Notes under the pieces: generated by a model
The model's input: the letters and a program-made list of their open reading frames with translations, nothing else
Database searches by the model: none
What the model was told of the DNA's origin: nothing
Part shown: piece after piece, positions 25,333-36,599 of the stretch
How the letters are laid out: each line of letters begins with the position of its first letter
Numbering within the stretch: position 1 is the first letter of the stretch
Made by a program: the position numbers and the translations under genes
Source: Actinomycetales bacterium
GTDB taxonomy: Bacteria > Actinomycetota > Actinomycetes > Actinomycetales > Kineosporiaceae
Assembly (NCBI GenBank): GCA_012719445.1
Contig: JAAYAH010000004.1
Location: 1 to 36,599 of the forward strand
DNA length: 36,599 nt
Direction: 5' to 3'

Positions 25333-25784
25333 TATCGGGTCCTCCCCTTCGTGGTGGATGCGGTGCGGCCCGACCCCTTGTCGGCCGAGGCGCCGGTCTT
25401 CTTCTTCGGCTTCGGCTGCTCGTCCCGGACGGGCTCGGGCGGCTCCGCGACGACGACCGTGATGTGGCTGGTCCGCTTGCGGATCCGGTAGGCCCGGCCC
25501 TGGGCGCGCGGCCGGAACCGCTTCAGCGTCGGGCCCTCGTCCACGTAGGCCTCACGGACGACGAGCGCACGCTCGTCGAGCGGCTCGGACGCCTGTTCGG
25601 CCTTGTGCCGGACGTTGGCGATCGCGCTCTGCACGACCTTGCGCACCGGCTCCCCCGCGGCCTGGGGGGCGAACTCCAGCACCGCAACGGCTTCGGCCGC
25701 CTGCCTGCCACGGATGAGGTCCACGACGCGCCTGGCCTTGCGGGGCGTGACACGGACGTACCGCGCCTGCGCCTTGGCTTCCAT
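25332..25784 (-). CDS. rplV: 50S ribosomal protein L22
   Basis: 150 residues. [43 protein letters not shown], and [28 protein letters not shown] are diagnostic; the last includes the hairpin that lines the exit tunnel. A 35-residue Lys/Ser/Thr-rich tail follows. Macrolide-resistance changes in other bacteria map to that hairpin; no deletion is evident here. Confidence 0.97.
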   Translation of the reverse strand: MEAKAQARYVRVTPRKARRVVDLIRGRQAAEAVAVLEFAPQAAGEPVRKVVQSAIANVRHKAEQASEPLDERALVVREAYVDEGPTLKRFRPRAQGRAYRIRKRTSHITVVVAEPPEPVRDEQPKPKKKTGASADKGSGRTASTTKGRTR

Positions 25785-25837
25785 CGCTGTCCCTTGCTCT
25801 CTCTCGGTCTCGCGTCCGTCTCGGTCCGCACGCCGCG

Positions 25838-26119
25838 TCAGCGGCGGCGGCCCTTCCGGTCGTCCTTCTCGTGGCCGCGGAACGTCCGGGTCGGAGCGAA
25901 CTCGCCCAGCTTGTGGCCGATCATGGATTCGGTGACGAACACCGGCACGTGCTTGCGCCCGTCGTGCACCGCGATGGTGTGACCCAGCATCTCCGGAACG
26001 ATCATGGAGCGACGGGACCAGGTACGGATGACGTTCTTGGTCCCCTTCTCGTTCTGAAGATCCACCTTCTTCATCAGGTGGTCGTCGACGAAGGGGCCCT
26101 TCTTCAGGCTGCGAGGCAT
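25838..26119 (-). CDS. rpsS: 30S ribosomal protein S19
   Basis: 93 residues: [73 protein letters not shown]19 sits in the 30S head beside S13. It is 16 bases downstream of rplB and 53 bases upstream of rplV. Confidence 0.98.
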   Translation of the reverse strand: MPRSLKKGPFVDDHLMKKVDLQNEKGTKNVIRTWSRRSMIVPEMLGHTIAVHDGRKHVPVFVTESMIGHKLGEFAPTRTFRGHEKDDRKGRRR

Positions 26120-26135
26120 GGTTCAGGGGCTCCTA

Positions 26136-26972
<837 letters not shown>

Positions 26973-27045
26973 GCTGAGTCAGTCCTCGGGTCAGATCTTC
27001 TCGGCAGGATCGCCGTCGGCCGCTCGGCGGCCTCTGGCGGATCAC

Positions 27046-27348
27046 TCAGCCGAAGACGTCGATGGTGCCTTCCTTGAGCGTGATGATCGCGTGCTTGGTG
27101 TCCTTGCGCCGGCCGATGCCGGTGCGGGTCCGCCGGGTCTTGCCCTTCCGGTTGAGCGTGTTGACGGCCGAGACCTTCACGCCGAAGACCTGCTCCACGG
27201 CGATCTTGATCTCGGTCTTGTTCGCACCGGGGGCGACGACGAACGTGTACTTGCCCTCGTCCTGGTAGAGCTTGAAGCTCTTCTCGGAGACGATGGGGGC
27301 CACCAGGACGTCACGCGGGTTCCGGTGGACGTTGCCGATGGTGCTCAC
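27046..27348 (-). CDS. rplW: 50S ribosomal protein L23
   Basis: 100 residues from a GTG at 27348 ([24 protein letters not shown]), which overlaps the rplD stop in a GTGA. The frame stays open to 27459 but overlaps rplD there. [27 protein letters not shown] is the family core. L23 is the docking site for trigger factor and SRP at the tunnel exit. Confidence 0.97.
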   Translation of the reverse strand: MSTIGNVHRNPRDVLVAPIVSEKSFKLYQDEGKYTFVVAPGANKTEIKIAVEQVFGVKVSAVNTLNRKGKTRRTRTGIGRRKDTKHAIITLKEGTIDVFG

Positions 27349-28028
27349 TTCGCGGCCTCCTCGGACTCGGTCGCCGTGGCCTTCGCGCCCTTGCCCTTGG
27401 CGGGACCCGCGACGAAGGCCGCGAGAGCGCCCTCTGTGAAGACGATGTCGTCCGCGCACAGCACGTCGTAGGTGTTGAGCTGGTCGGTGACCAGGACGTG
27501 GACCTGCGGGAGGTTGCGCACGCTCTTCCAGGTGAGGTCGTCGTCCCGCTCCACGACCACGAGCAGGTTGGGCCGCTCGCTGATCCCGTCGAGGGCGACG
27601 GCGGCCTGCCGGGTGGACGGCTTCTCGGAGCCGATCAGGTCGCGCACCACGTGCACGCGCCCGTGCCGGGCCCGGTCGGACAGCGCTCCGCGCAGCGCGG
27701 CGGCCTTCATCTTCTTGGGCGTCCGCTGCGTGTAGTCCCTCGGCGTCGGACCGTGGACGACGCCACCGCCGGCGAACTGGGGTGCCCTGGTCGAGCCCTG
27801 GCGGGCCCTGCCGGTGCCCTTCTGGCGGTAGGGCTTCTTGCCACCACCGCGGACCTCGCCGCGGGTCTTGGTGTCGTGGGTGCCCTGCCGCGCCGCGGCG
27901 AGTTGGGCGACGACCACCTGGTGGATCAGCGGGACGTTGGTCTGGACGTCGAAGATCTCCGCGGGCAGCTCGGCCGTCCCGGCCTTGGCGCCCGTGCCGT
28001 CGAGGACGTCGATGGTGGTGCCGGGCAT
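27345..28028 (-). CDS. rplD: 50S ribosomal protein L4
   Basis: 227 residues. [68 protein letters not shown]-type sequence contains the tunnel-lining loop and is diagnostic for L4. The C-terminus is an Ala/Lys/Glu-rich tail. In E. coli, L4 represses its own operon; no matching leader could be recognised here. It starts 4 bases after rplC. Confidence 0.97.
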   Translation of the reverse strand: MPGTTIDVLDGTGAKAGTAELPAEIFDVQTNVPLIHQVVVAQLAAARQGTHDTKTRGEVRGGGKKPYRQKGTGRARQGSTRAPQFAGGGVVHGPTPRDYTQRTPKKMKAAALRGALSDRARHGRVHVVRDLIGSEKPSTRQAAVALDGISERPNLLVVVERDDDLTWKSVRNLPQVHVLVTDQLNTYDVLCADDIVFTEGALAAFVAGPAKGKGAKATATESEEAAK

Positions 28029-28032
28029 CGGG

Positions 28033-28686
28033 TCAGGCCCCCTTCGCGGCGGTCTTCACGAGGACGACAGCGCCCTTGGGGCCGGGGACGGCGCCCTTGA
28101 TGAGCAGCAGTCCGCGCTCGGTGTCGACCGCGTGGACGGTGAGGTTCTGGGTGGTCTGGCGGACGGCCCCCATCCGGCCGGCCATCCGCAGGCCCTTGAA
28201 GACCCGGCCGGGGGTCGCGCAGGCGCCGATCGAGCCGGGGGCGCGGTGCTTGCGCTGGGTGCCGTGACCCGCACCGAGGCCGCCGAAGCCGTGCCGCTTC
28301 ATGACGCCCGCGGTGCCCTTGCCCTTGGTCCTGCCGACGACGTCGACCTGCTGGCCGGCCTCGAACGTCGCCGCGGTGACCTCCTGACCGAGGGTGTACT
28401 CCCCCGCGTCGGCGGTGCGCAGCTCGACCAGGTGTCGGCGAGGAGTGACCCCGGCCTTCTCGAAGTGCCCGGTCATCGGCTTGTTCACCTTGCGCGGGTC
28501 GACCGCGCCGAAGGCGATCTGCACGGCGTCGTAGCCGTCGACGTCGGCGGTCCGGACCTGCGTCACGACACAGGGGCCGGCCTCGACGACCGTCACGGGG
28601 ACGACCCGGTTGTCGGCGTCCCACACCTGCGTCATGCCGAGCTTGCGGCCCAGCAGGCCCCGGACGGCGGTGATCTGCTTCGTCAT
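28033..28686 (-). CDS. rplC: 50S ribosomal protein L3
   Basis: 217 residues from the ATG at 28686 ([22 protein letters not shown]). [45 protein letters not shown] holds the long loop that reaches the peptidyl-transferase centre. The longer open frame upstream overlaps rpsJ and is not used. It is 11 bases downstream of rpsJ. Confidence 0.97.
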   Translation of the reverse strand: MTKQITAVRGLLGRKLGMTQVWDADNRVVPVTVVEAGPCVVTQVRTADVDGYDAVQIAFGAVDPRKVNKPMTGHFEKAGVTPRRHLVELRTADAGEYTLGQEVTAATFEAGQQVDVVGRTKGKGTAGVMKRHGFGGLGAGHGTQRKHRAPGSIGACATPGRVFKGLRMAGRMGAVRQTTQNLTVHAVDTERGLLLIKGAVPGPKGAVVLVKTAAKGA

Positions 28687-28697
28687 CGCGGCGTCCC

Positions 28698-29006
28698 TCA
28701 GAGCTTGATCTCGATGTCCACGCCGGCAGGCAGGTCGAGCCGCATCAGCGAGTCGACCGTCTTGGGCGTGGGGTTGATGATGTCGATGAGCCGCTTGTGC
28801 GTGCGCATCTCGAAGTGCTCGCGGCTGTCCTTGTACTTGTGTGGCGATCGAATGACGCAGAACACGTTCTTCTCGGTCGGCAACGGCACCGGGCCGGCCA
28901 CCGTAGCGCCCGTCCGCACGACCGTGTCCACGATCTTGCGCGCCGAACTGTCGATCACCTCGTGGTCGTAGGCCTTCAGCCGGATGCGGATCTTCTGTCC
29001 CGCCAT
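28698..29006 (-). CDS. rpsJ: 30S ribosomal protein S10
   Basis: 102 residues from the ATG at 29006 ([20 protein letters not shown]). [39 protein letters not shown] is diagnostic. S10 also acts as NusE in transcription antitermination. It heads the S10-spc array, after a 5' region of more than 240 bases that carries a sequence element shared with the str leader. Confidence 0.98.
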   Translation of the reverse strand: MAGQKIRIRLKAYDHEVIDSSARKIVDTVVRTGATVAGPVPLPTEKNVFCVIRSPHKYKDSREHFEMRTHKRLIDIINPTPKTVDSLMRLDLPAGVDIEIKL

Positions 29007-29100
29007 GGCGTCGCTGAGCTCTCTTCCCTCGACCGGCGCTCTGTGCCAACCGGTGCCGTCTCGAACCGCTGCCGTGGTGTCGGGCCTCCGCCCCCCGAGG

Positions 29101-29123
29101 TCGGGTGTGTCGCGCCTTTCGGC
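29101..29123 (-). promoter_or_regulatory. Leader element shared with the str operon (S10 copy)
   Basis: On the minus strand GCCGAAAGGCGCG runs directly into GCGACACACCCGA, the two overlapping by 3 bases. The first part can fold as a GCC-GAAA-GGC mini-hairpin with a GNRA tetraloop. Both 13-mers occur unchanged in the str leader. The function is unknown to me. Confidence 0.6.
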
Positions 29124-29257
29124 CGAACAGCTCCCGGCACCCTGCGGTGCCACCGCCTCGTGGTGGTCGTCGTCCCGGCCTCCGCCGGTGCTGGCGCGGG
29201 CCCGACCACCGACCCTCACGGGTGGTGCCGGAGCGCGAACCGCGCCGAGCAACTTGC

Positions 29258-29294
29258 CTAGTCTGCCAGAACTGCTCGTTCGTTGACCAATTCC
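29258..29294 (-). promoter_or_regulatory. Probable S10 operon promoter region
   Basis: The minus strand reads TTGGTC at about 29288-29293 and CAGACT/TAGGCA near 29256-29268. Spacing and hexamers are imperfect, so only the region, not the exact boxes, is proposed. It is placed here by its lower GC content and its position between the tuf terminator and rpsJ. Confidence 0.3.
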
Positions 29295-29315
29295 GGCCGC
29301 CCGTCGCCCGGGCCC

Positions 29316-29350
29316 GGTGTCCCGCCGGCCTCGTGGGCCGGCGGGACACC
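29316..29350 (-). terminator. Terminator hairpin of the str operon (after tuf)
   Basis: A perfect 15-bp stem (GGTGTCCCGCCGGCC at 29316-29330 with GGCCGGCGGGACACC at 29336-29350) and a 5-base loop start 8 bases past the tuf stop. No T run follows on the minus strand. Confidence 0.75.
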
Positions 29351-29358
29351 GCTCCTGG

Positions 29359-30552
<1,194 letters not shown>

Positions 30553-30651
30553 GGGGTCCTCCTGTCGGACTGTGTCGGTGTAGAGCCTTCGGTGGGTGCT
30601 GCTGTCGCTGCTGGAGCGCCTGCCGGTCGGGGATCGTCGTCCCGGTGCGGA

Positions 30652-32754
30652 TCACTCCCCTCGGGACTTCTTGACGATCTCCTCCGCAACGTTACGCGGG
30701 ACCTCGGCATAGGAGTCGAACTGCATCGTGTACACGGCTCGACCCTGTGTCCTGCTGCGCAGGTCACCGACGTACCCGAACATCTCCGACAGCGGGACGA
30801 GGGCTCGGATGACCTTGGCCCCGCTGACGTCCTCCATGGCCTGGATGTGGCCACGGCGGGCATTGAGATCGCCGATCACGTCGCCCATGTAGGGCTCCGG
30901 CGTCCGGACCTCCACGGCCATCATGGGCTCCAGCAGCACGGGATCAGCCCGCCGCGCCGCCTCCTTGAGCGCCATCGACCCCGCGATCTTGAACGCCATC
31001 TCCGAGGAGTCGACGTCGTGGGCCTGACCGTCGAGCAGGGTCGCCTTGATGCCGACGAGGGGGTACCCGGCCAGCACGCCGAACTGCATGGCGTCCTGGA
31101 CACCGGCGTCGACGGCCGGGATGTACTCCCGCGGCACCCGTCCACCGGTGACCTTGTTGTTGAACTCGTAGAAGGTGCCCCCGGAGGTGTCCAACGGTGC
31201 GATGGAGATCTGCACCTTCGCGTACTGGCCGGAGCCGCCGGTCTGCTTCTTGTGGGTGTAGTCGTGCTTCTCGACCGTCCGGCGGATGGTCTCCCGGTAG
31301 GCCACCTGGGGCTTGCCCACGTTGGCCGCGACCTTGAACTCGCGGCGCATCCGGTCCACCAGGATGTCGAGGTGCAGCTCGCCCATCCCGGCGATGATCG
31401 TCTGCCCGGTCTCGTCGTCCTGGTTGACCTGGAAGGTCGGGTCCTCCTCGGCCAGCTTCTGGATGGCCGTGCTGAGCTTCTCCTGGTCGCTCTTGGTCCG
31501 CGGCTCGATGGCCACCCGGATCACCGGCTCGGGGAAGGTCATCGACTCCAGCACGACGGGGTTGGCCGGGTCGCACAGGGTGTCGCCGGTGGTGGTGTCC
31601 TTGAGACCGATGACCGCGTAGATGTGGCCGGTGCTCGCCTCGGGGACGGGGTTCTCCTTGTTGGCGTGCATCTGGAAGAGCTTGCCGATCCGCTCCTTCT
31701 TCCCCTTGGTGGAGTTGATCACCTGGGAACCGGAGTTGACCCGCCCGGAGTAGACCCGGACGTAGGTGAGCCGGCCGAAGAACGGGTGGGTCATCACCTT
31801 GAAGGCCAGCGCGGAGAACGGCTCGGCCGTCGACGCCTTGCGGTGCAGCACCCGCTCCTCGTGGCCGATGGCGTGCCCCTCGACCGGCGGCACGTCCAGC
31901 GGCGACGGCAGGTAGTCGATGACCGCGTCGAGGACGGGCTGGACGCCCTTGTTCTTGAACGCGGTCCCGCACAGCACCGGGTAGGCCTCGCCGGCGATGG
32001 TGAGCCGACGGATCCCGCCCTTGATCTCCTCGACGGTGAGCTCCTCACCGGCGAGGTACTTCTCCAACAGGGTCTCGTCGGCCTCGACGACGGTCTCGAG
32101 CAGGTCGTGCCGGTACTCGGCTGCCTTCTCCGCCAGGTCGGCCGGGATCTCCTCGACCACGTAGTCCGCACCCTTGGTCGTCTCACCCCGCCAGGTGAGC
32201 GCCCTCATACCGAGCAGGTCGACGACGCCGACGAAGGAGCTCTCCGCACCGATGGGCAACTGGAGGGGAAGGGGCTTGGCCCCGAGCCGCTCGACGATGG
32301 TCCGCACCGTGAAGTAGAAGTCGGCCCCCAGCTTGTCCATCTTGTTGACGAAGCACACCCGGGGCACGTTGTACCGGTCGGCCTGCCGCCACACCGTCTC
32401 CGACTGGGGCTCGACGCCCTCCTTGCCGTCGAAGACCGCGACGGCGCCGTCGAGGACGCGGAGCGACCGCTCGACCTCCATGGTGAAGTCGACGTGGCCG
32501 GGCGTGTCGATGATGTTGACCTGGTGGTCCTGCCAGAAGCAGGTGGTCGCGGCGGAGGTGATGGTGATCCCCCGCTCCTGCTCCTGCTCCATCCAGTCCA
32601 TCGTGGCCGCGCCGTCGTGAACCTCGCCGATCTTGTAGTTGATGCCGGTGTAGAAGAGAATCCGCTCCGTCGTCGTGGTCTTGCCGGCATCGATGTGCGC
32701 CATGATGCCGATGTTCCTGACCTTCTTGAGGTCGGTGAGCACGTCAAGTGCCAC
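30652..32754 (-). CDS. fusA: Elongation factor G
   Basis: 700 residues from a GTG at 32754. Motifs are [19 protein letters not shown] (G1), [11 protein letters not shown] (G2), DTPGHVDF (G3), NKMDK (G4), and later [11 protein letters not shown] and [10 protein letters not shown]-type domain IV sequence with [11 protein letters not shown] in domain II. EF-G drives translocation and, with RRF, ribosome recycling. It lies 98 bases downstream of rpsG. Confidence 0.99.
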   Translation of the reverse strand: MALDVLTDLKKVRNIGIMAHIDAGKTTTTERILFYTGINYKIGEVHDGAATMDWMEQEQERGITITSAATTCFWQDHQVNIIDTPGHVDFTMEVERSLRVLDGAVAVFDGKEGVEPQSETVWRQADRYNVPRVCFVNKMDKLGADFYFTVRTIVERLGAKPLPLQLPIGAESSFVGVVDLLGMRALTWRGETTKGADYVVEEIPADLAEKAAEYRHDLLETVVEADETLLEKYLAGEELTVEEIKGGIRRLTIAGEAYPVLCGTAFKNKGVQPVLDAVIDYLPSPLDVPPVEGHAIGHEERVLHRKASTAEPFSALAFKVMTHPFFGRLTYVRVYSGRVNSGSQVINSTKGKKERIGKLFQMHANKENPVPEASTGHIYAVIGLKDTTTGDTLCDPANPVVLESMTFPEPVIRVAIEPRTKSDQEKLSTAIQKLAEEDPTFQVNQDDETGQTIIAGMGELHLDILVDRMRREFKVAANVGKPQVAYRETIRRTVEKHDYTHKKQTGGSGQYAKVQISIAPLDTSGGTFYEFNNKVTGGRVPREYIPAVDAGVQDAMQFGVLAGYPLVGIKATLLDGQAHDVDSSEMAFKIAGSMALKEAARRADPVLLEPMMAVEVRTPEPYMGDVIGDLNARRGHIQAMEDVSGAKVIRALVPLSEMFGYVGDLRSRTQGRAVYTMQFDSYAEVPRNVAEEIVKKSRGE

Positions 32755-32852
32755 GGTGTCTGCCTCGCCTCATGTTCTGTCGTGGGTGCGTGGTCGGGCA
32801 CGCTGGGCGCGGCGCCGGGTCGCGGCGCCGCGCTGCGCCATCCCGGTCCGCC

Positions 32853-33322
32853 TCACCAGCGGTAGTGCGCGAAGGCCTTGTTCGACTCGGCCATCTTGTG
32901 GGTGTCCTCGCGGCGCTTGACCGCGGCGCCCAGGCCGTTGCTCGCATCGAGGATCTCGTTCATGAGCCGGTCGGTCATGGTCTTCTCGCGGCGCTGCCGC
33001 GCGTAGCTGACCAGCCAACGGAGGGCGAGGGTGGTCGCCCTTCCGGCGCGGACCTCGACGGGGACCTGGTACGTCGCGCCGCCGACGCGCCGGGACCGGA
33101 CCTCGAGGGTCGGCCGGACGTTGTCGAGGGCGCGCTTGAGGGTGATCACCGGGTCGGTCCCGGTCTTCTCCCGGCAGCCCTCGAGCGCGTGGTAGACGGT
33201 GCTCTCGGCGACGGACTTCTTGCCGTCGAGCAGGATCTTGTTGACCAGCTGGGTGACCAGCGGCGAGCCGTAGACCGGGTCGACGATGAGCGGTCGCTTA
33301 GGCGCGGGACCCTTGCGAGGCA

Positions 33323-33323
<1 letters not shown>
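32853..33323 (-). CDS. rpsG: 30S ribosomal protein S7
   Basis: 156 residues from the ATG at 33323, which overlaps the rpsL TGA (TGATG). [56 protein letters not shown] and the end [15 protein letters not shown] identify S7. It organises the 16S 3' domain and represses the str operon in E. coli. Confidence 0.98.
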
Positions 33324-33697
<374 letters not shown>

Positions 33698-33785
33698 CTG
33701 TTCTCCGTGTGTCTCGCTGGTGGCTTTCGCGCCGGTCCCGCGGGCTCCGTGGGCTCGCGACGCTGCATTCTGTTGTTCCGGGACG

Positions 33786-33876
33786 ACCCCGGACCTGTGG
33801 TCCCGGACGGCCCGGACTCGTGGTCCGGGTCACCCCGACCGTGTGTCCCGGGGCCCGGGACCGTGTCGTCCGGGGG
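33786..33876 (-). repeat. Four imperfect tandem hairpin repeats in the str leader
   Basis: Four units of 21-23 bp each contain a GGAC-loop-GTCC style stem: at 33788-33806, 33811-33829, 33833-33853 and 33854-33875. Loops are CTGTG, TCGTG, CGTGT and CGTGTC. The units differ in the outer bases but keep the CCCGGAC ... GTCCGGG outline. Confidence 0.6.
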
Positions 33877-34006
33877 GACCCGGGTTTCCGCCCGGGACGG
33901 CTCCCGGACGTCGCCCGGGACCACCACCGGTCGTGGTACCTCCGCGCCGGGGCCCTGGTACCACCCCGGGTCGTGCTGCTCTCGTGCTGCCCTTCGCCCC
34001 CCGCGC

Positions 34007-34031
34007 TCGGGTGTGTCGCAGACACACCCGA
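34007..34031 (-). promoter_or_regulatory. Inverted repeat in the str leader carrying a shared element
   Basis: TCGGGTGTGTC (34007-34017) and GACACACCCGA (34021-34031) form a perfect 11-bp stem with a 3-base loop. The 13-mer TCGGGTGTGTCGC at its left also occurs at 29101-29113 in the S10 leader. Confidence 0.6.
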
Positions 34032-34071
34032 ATCCCGGACCCGGACGTGCGGATCGGGATGCAGTCCCTGG

Positions 34072-34084
34072 CGCGCCTTTCGGC
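34072..34084 (-). promoter_or_regulatory. GAAA-loop element in the str leader
   Basis: On the minus strand GCCGAAAGGCGCG, identical to the sequence in the S10 leader at 29111-29123. It is about 60-70 bases downstream of the inferred transcription start and about 40 bases upstream of the inverted repeat that holds the second element. Confidence 0.5.
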
Positions 34085-34149
34085 TCTCGACGACGGTCGG
34101 AACCGGGGCGCACGCGGGACAGCCCGGGGGACCCCAGGCGCGAGCGTCG

Positions 34150-34179
34150 AGGTTACCCGCCCGGCCCGAGGGCCGTCAA
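34150..34179 (-). promoter_or_regulatory. Promoter of the str operon
   Basis: The minus strand reads TTGACG (34174-34179), 18 bases, then TAACCT (34150-34155). The surrounding GTTTTGAC and GGTAACCT match those of the rplM promoter. The start would be near 34143. Confidence 0.7.
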
Positions 34180-34214
34180 AACGGCGCGCGTCGGGGCGAG
34201 GCACGCGGGCAGGC

Positions 34215-34260
34215 GGCACCGACGGTTCCGGACCGTGTCGGCTCCGGAACCGTCGGTGCC
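34215..34260 (-). terminator. Terminator hairpin after rpoC
   Basis: A perfect 18-bp stem (34215-34232 with 34243-34260, arm GGCACCGACGGTTCCGGA) and a 10-base loop start 10 bases after the rpoC stop. No T run follows. It separates rpoBC from the str operon. Confidence 0.75.
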
Positions 34261-34270
34261 TGTCGCTCGC

Positions 34271-36599
<2,329 letters not shown>

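Larger units (their letters stand above)
29007..29358 (-). other. 352-bp S10 operon leader and promoter region
   Basis: No gene is convincing here. From right to left it holds the tuf terminator (29316-29350), the least GC-rich segment (29245-29295) that probably contains the promoter, and about 240 bases of GC-rich leader with several inverted repeats. The leader includes a 23-bp element (29101-29123) made of two 13-mers that both recur in the str leader. Confidence 0.6.
33698..34270 (-). other. 573-bp rpoC-rpsL intergenic region with long structured leader
   Basis: No convincing gene. From right to left it contains the rpoC terminator (34215-34260), a strong promoter (34150-34179), the GCCGAAAGGCGCG element near 34071-34084, a long inverted repeat including the second shared element (34007-34031), and a dense run of imperfect tandem hairpins (33786-33876) continued by CCCGGG and GGTACC palindromes to about 33970. 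The inferred leader is close to 445 bases. Confidence 0.65.

Overview
The window comes from a high-GC actinobacterium. The reading frames have strongly GC-biased third positions and GTG starts are common. The ribosomal gene order is actinobacterial, and there is a mycothiol-type maleylpyruvate isomerase family protein and a PaaX-family regulator. A member of the Pseudonocardiaceae or a relative is my best guess, but that is an inference from gene style. No rRNA, tRNA, CRISPR array or transposon was seen.

Almost every gene lies on the minus strand, so transcription runs from right to left. From the right edge: the C-terminal part of rpoC, a very strong hairpin, then the str operon (rpsL-rpsG-fusA-tuf), preceded by a long structured leader. 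A second strong hairpin follows tuf. Next comes the S10-spc array: rpsJ, rplC, rplD, rplW, rplB, rpsS, rplV, rpsC, rplP, rpmC, rpsQ, rplN, rplX, rplE, rpsZ, an unrecognised 94-codon gene, rpsH, rplF, rplR, rpsE, rpmD, rplO. A hairpin separates this from secY-adk-map, then infA-rpmJ-rpsM-rpsK-rpsD, another hairpin, and rpoA-rplQ-truA. The rplM-rpsI pair lies further left at 3981-4966.

The 5 kb between truA and rplM (about 5.2-10.4 kb) is accessory: a secreted endo-galactanase (GH53 plus CBM2) with two LacI-type operators, an ABC-F ATPase, a VOC protein, a DUF5709-like remnant and a maleylpyruvate-isomerase-fold protein (the only plus-strand gene). Left of rpsI are an APRT-like phosphoribosyltransferase, a GNAT gene that looks decayed, a PaaX-family repressor and a secreted esterase with a ricin-type lectin domain cut by the window edge. 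glmM, which often follows rpsI in this phylum, is not here.

The core genes build the ribosome, the RNA polymerase alpha and beta' subunits, elongation factors and the Sec channel. The most unusual features are the 94-codon gene embedded between rpsZ and rpsH with translational coupling, a two-part sequence element shared by the leaders of the S10 and str operons, a tandem hairpin repeat in the str leader, and a truA frame whose only plausible start is a CTG overlapping the rplQ stop.
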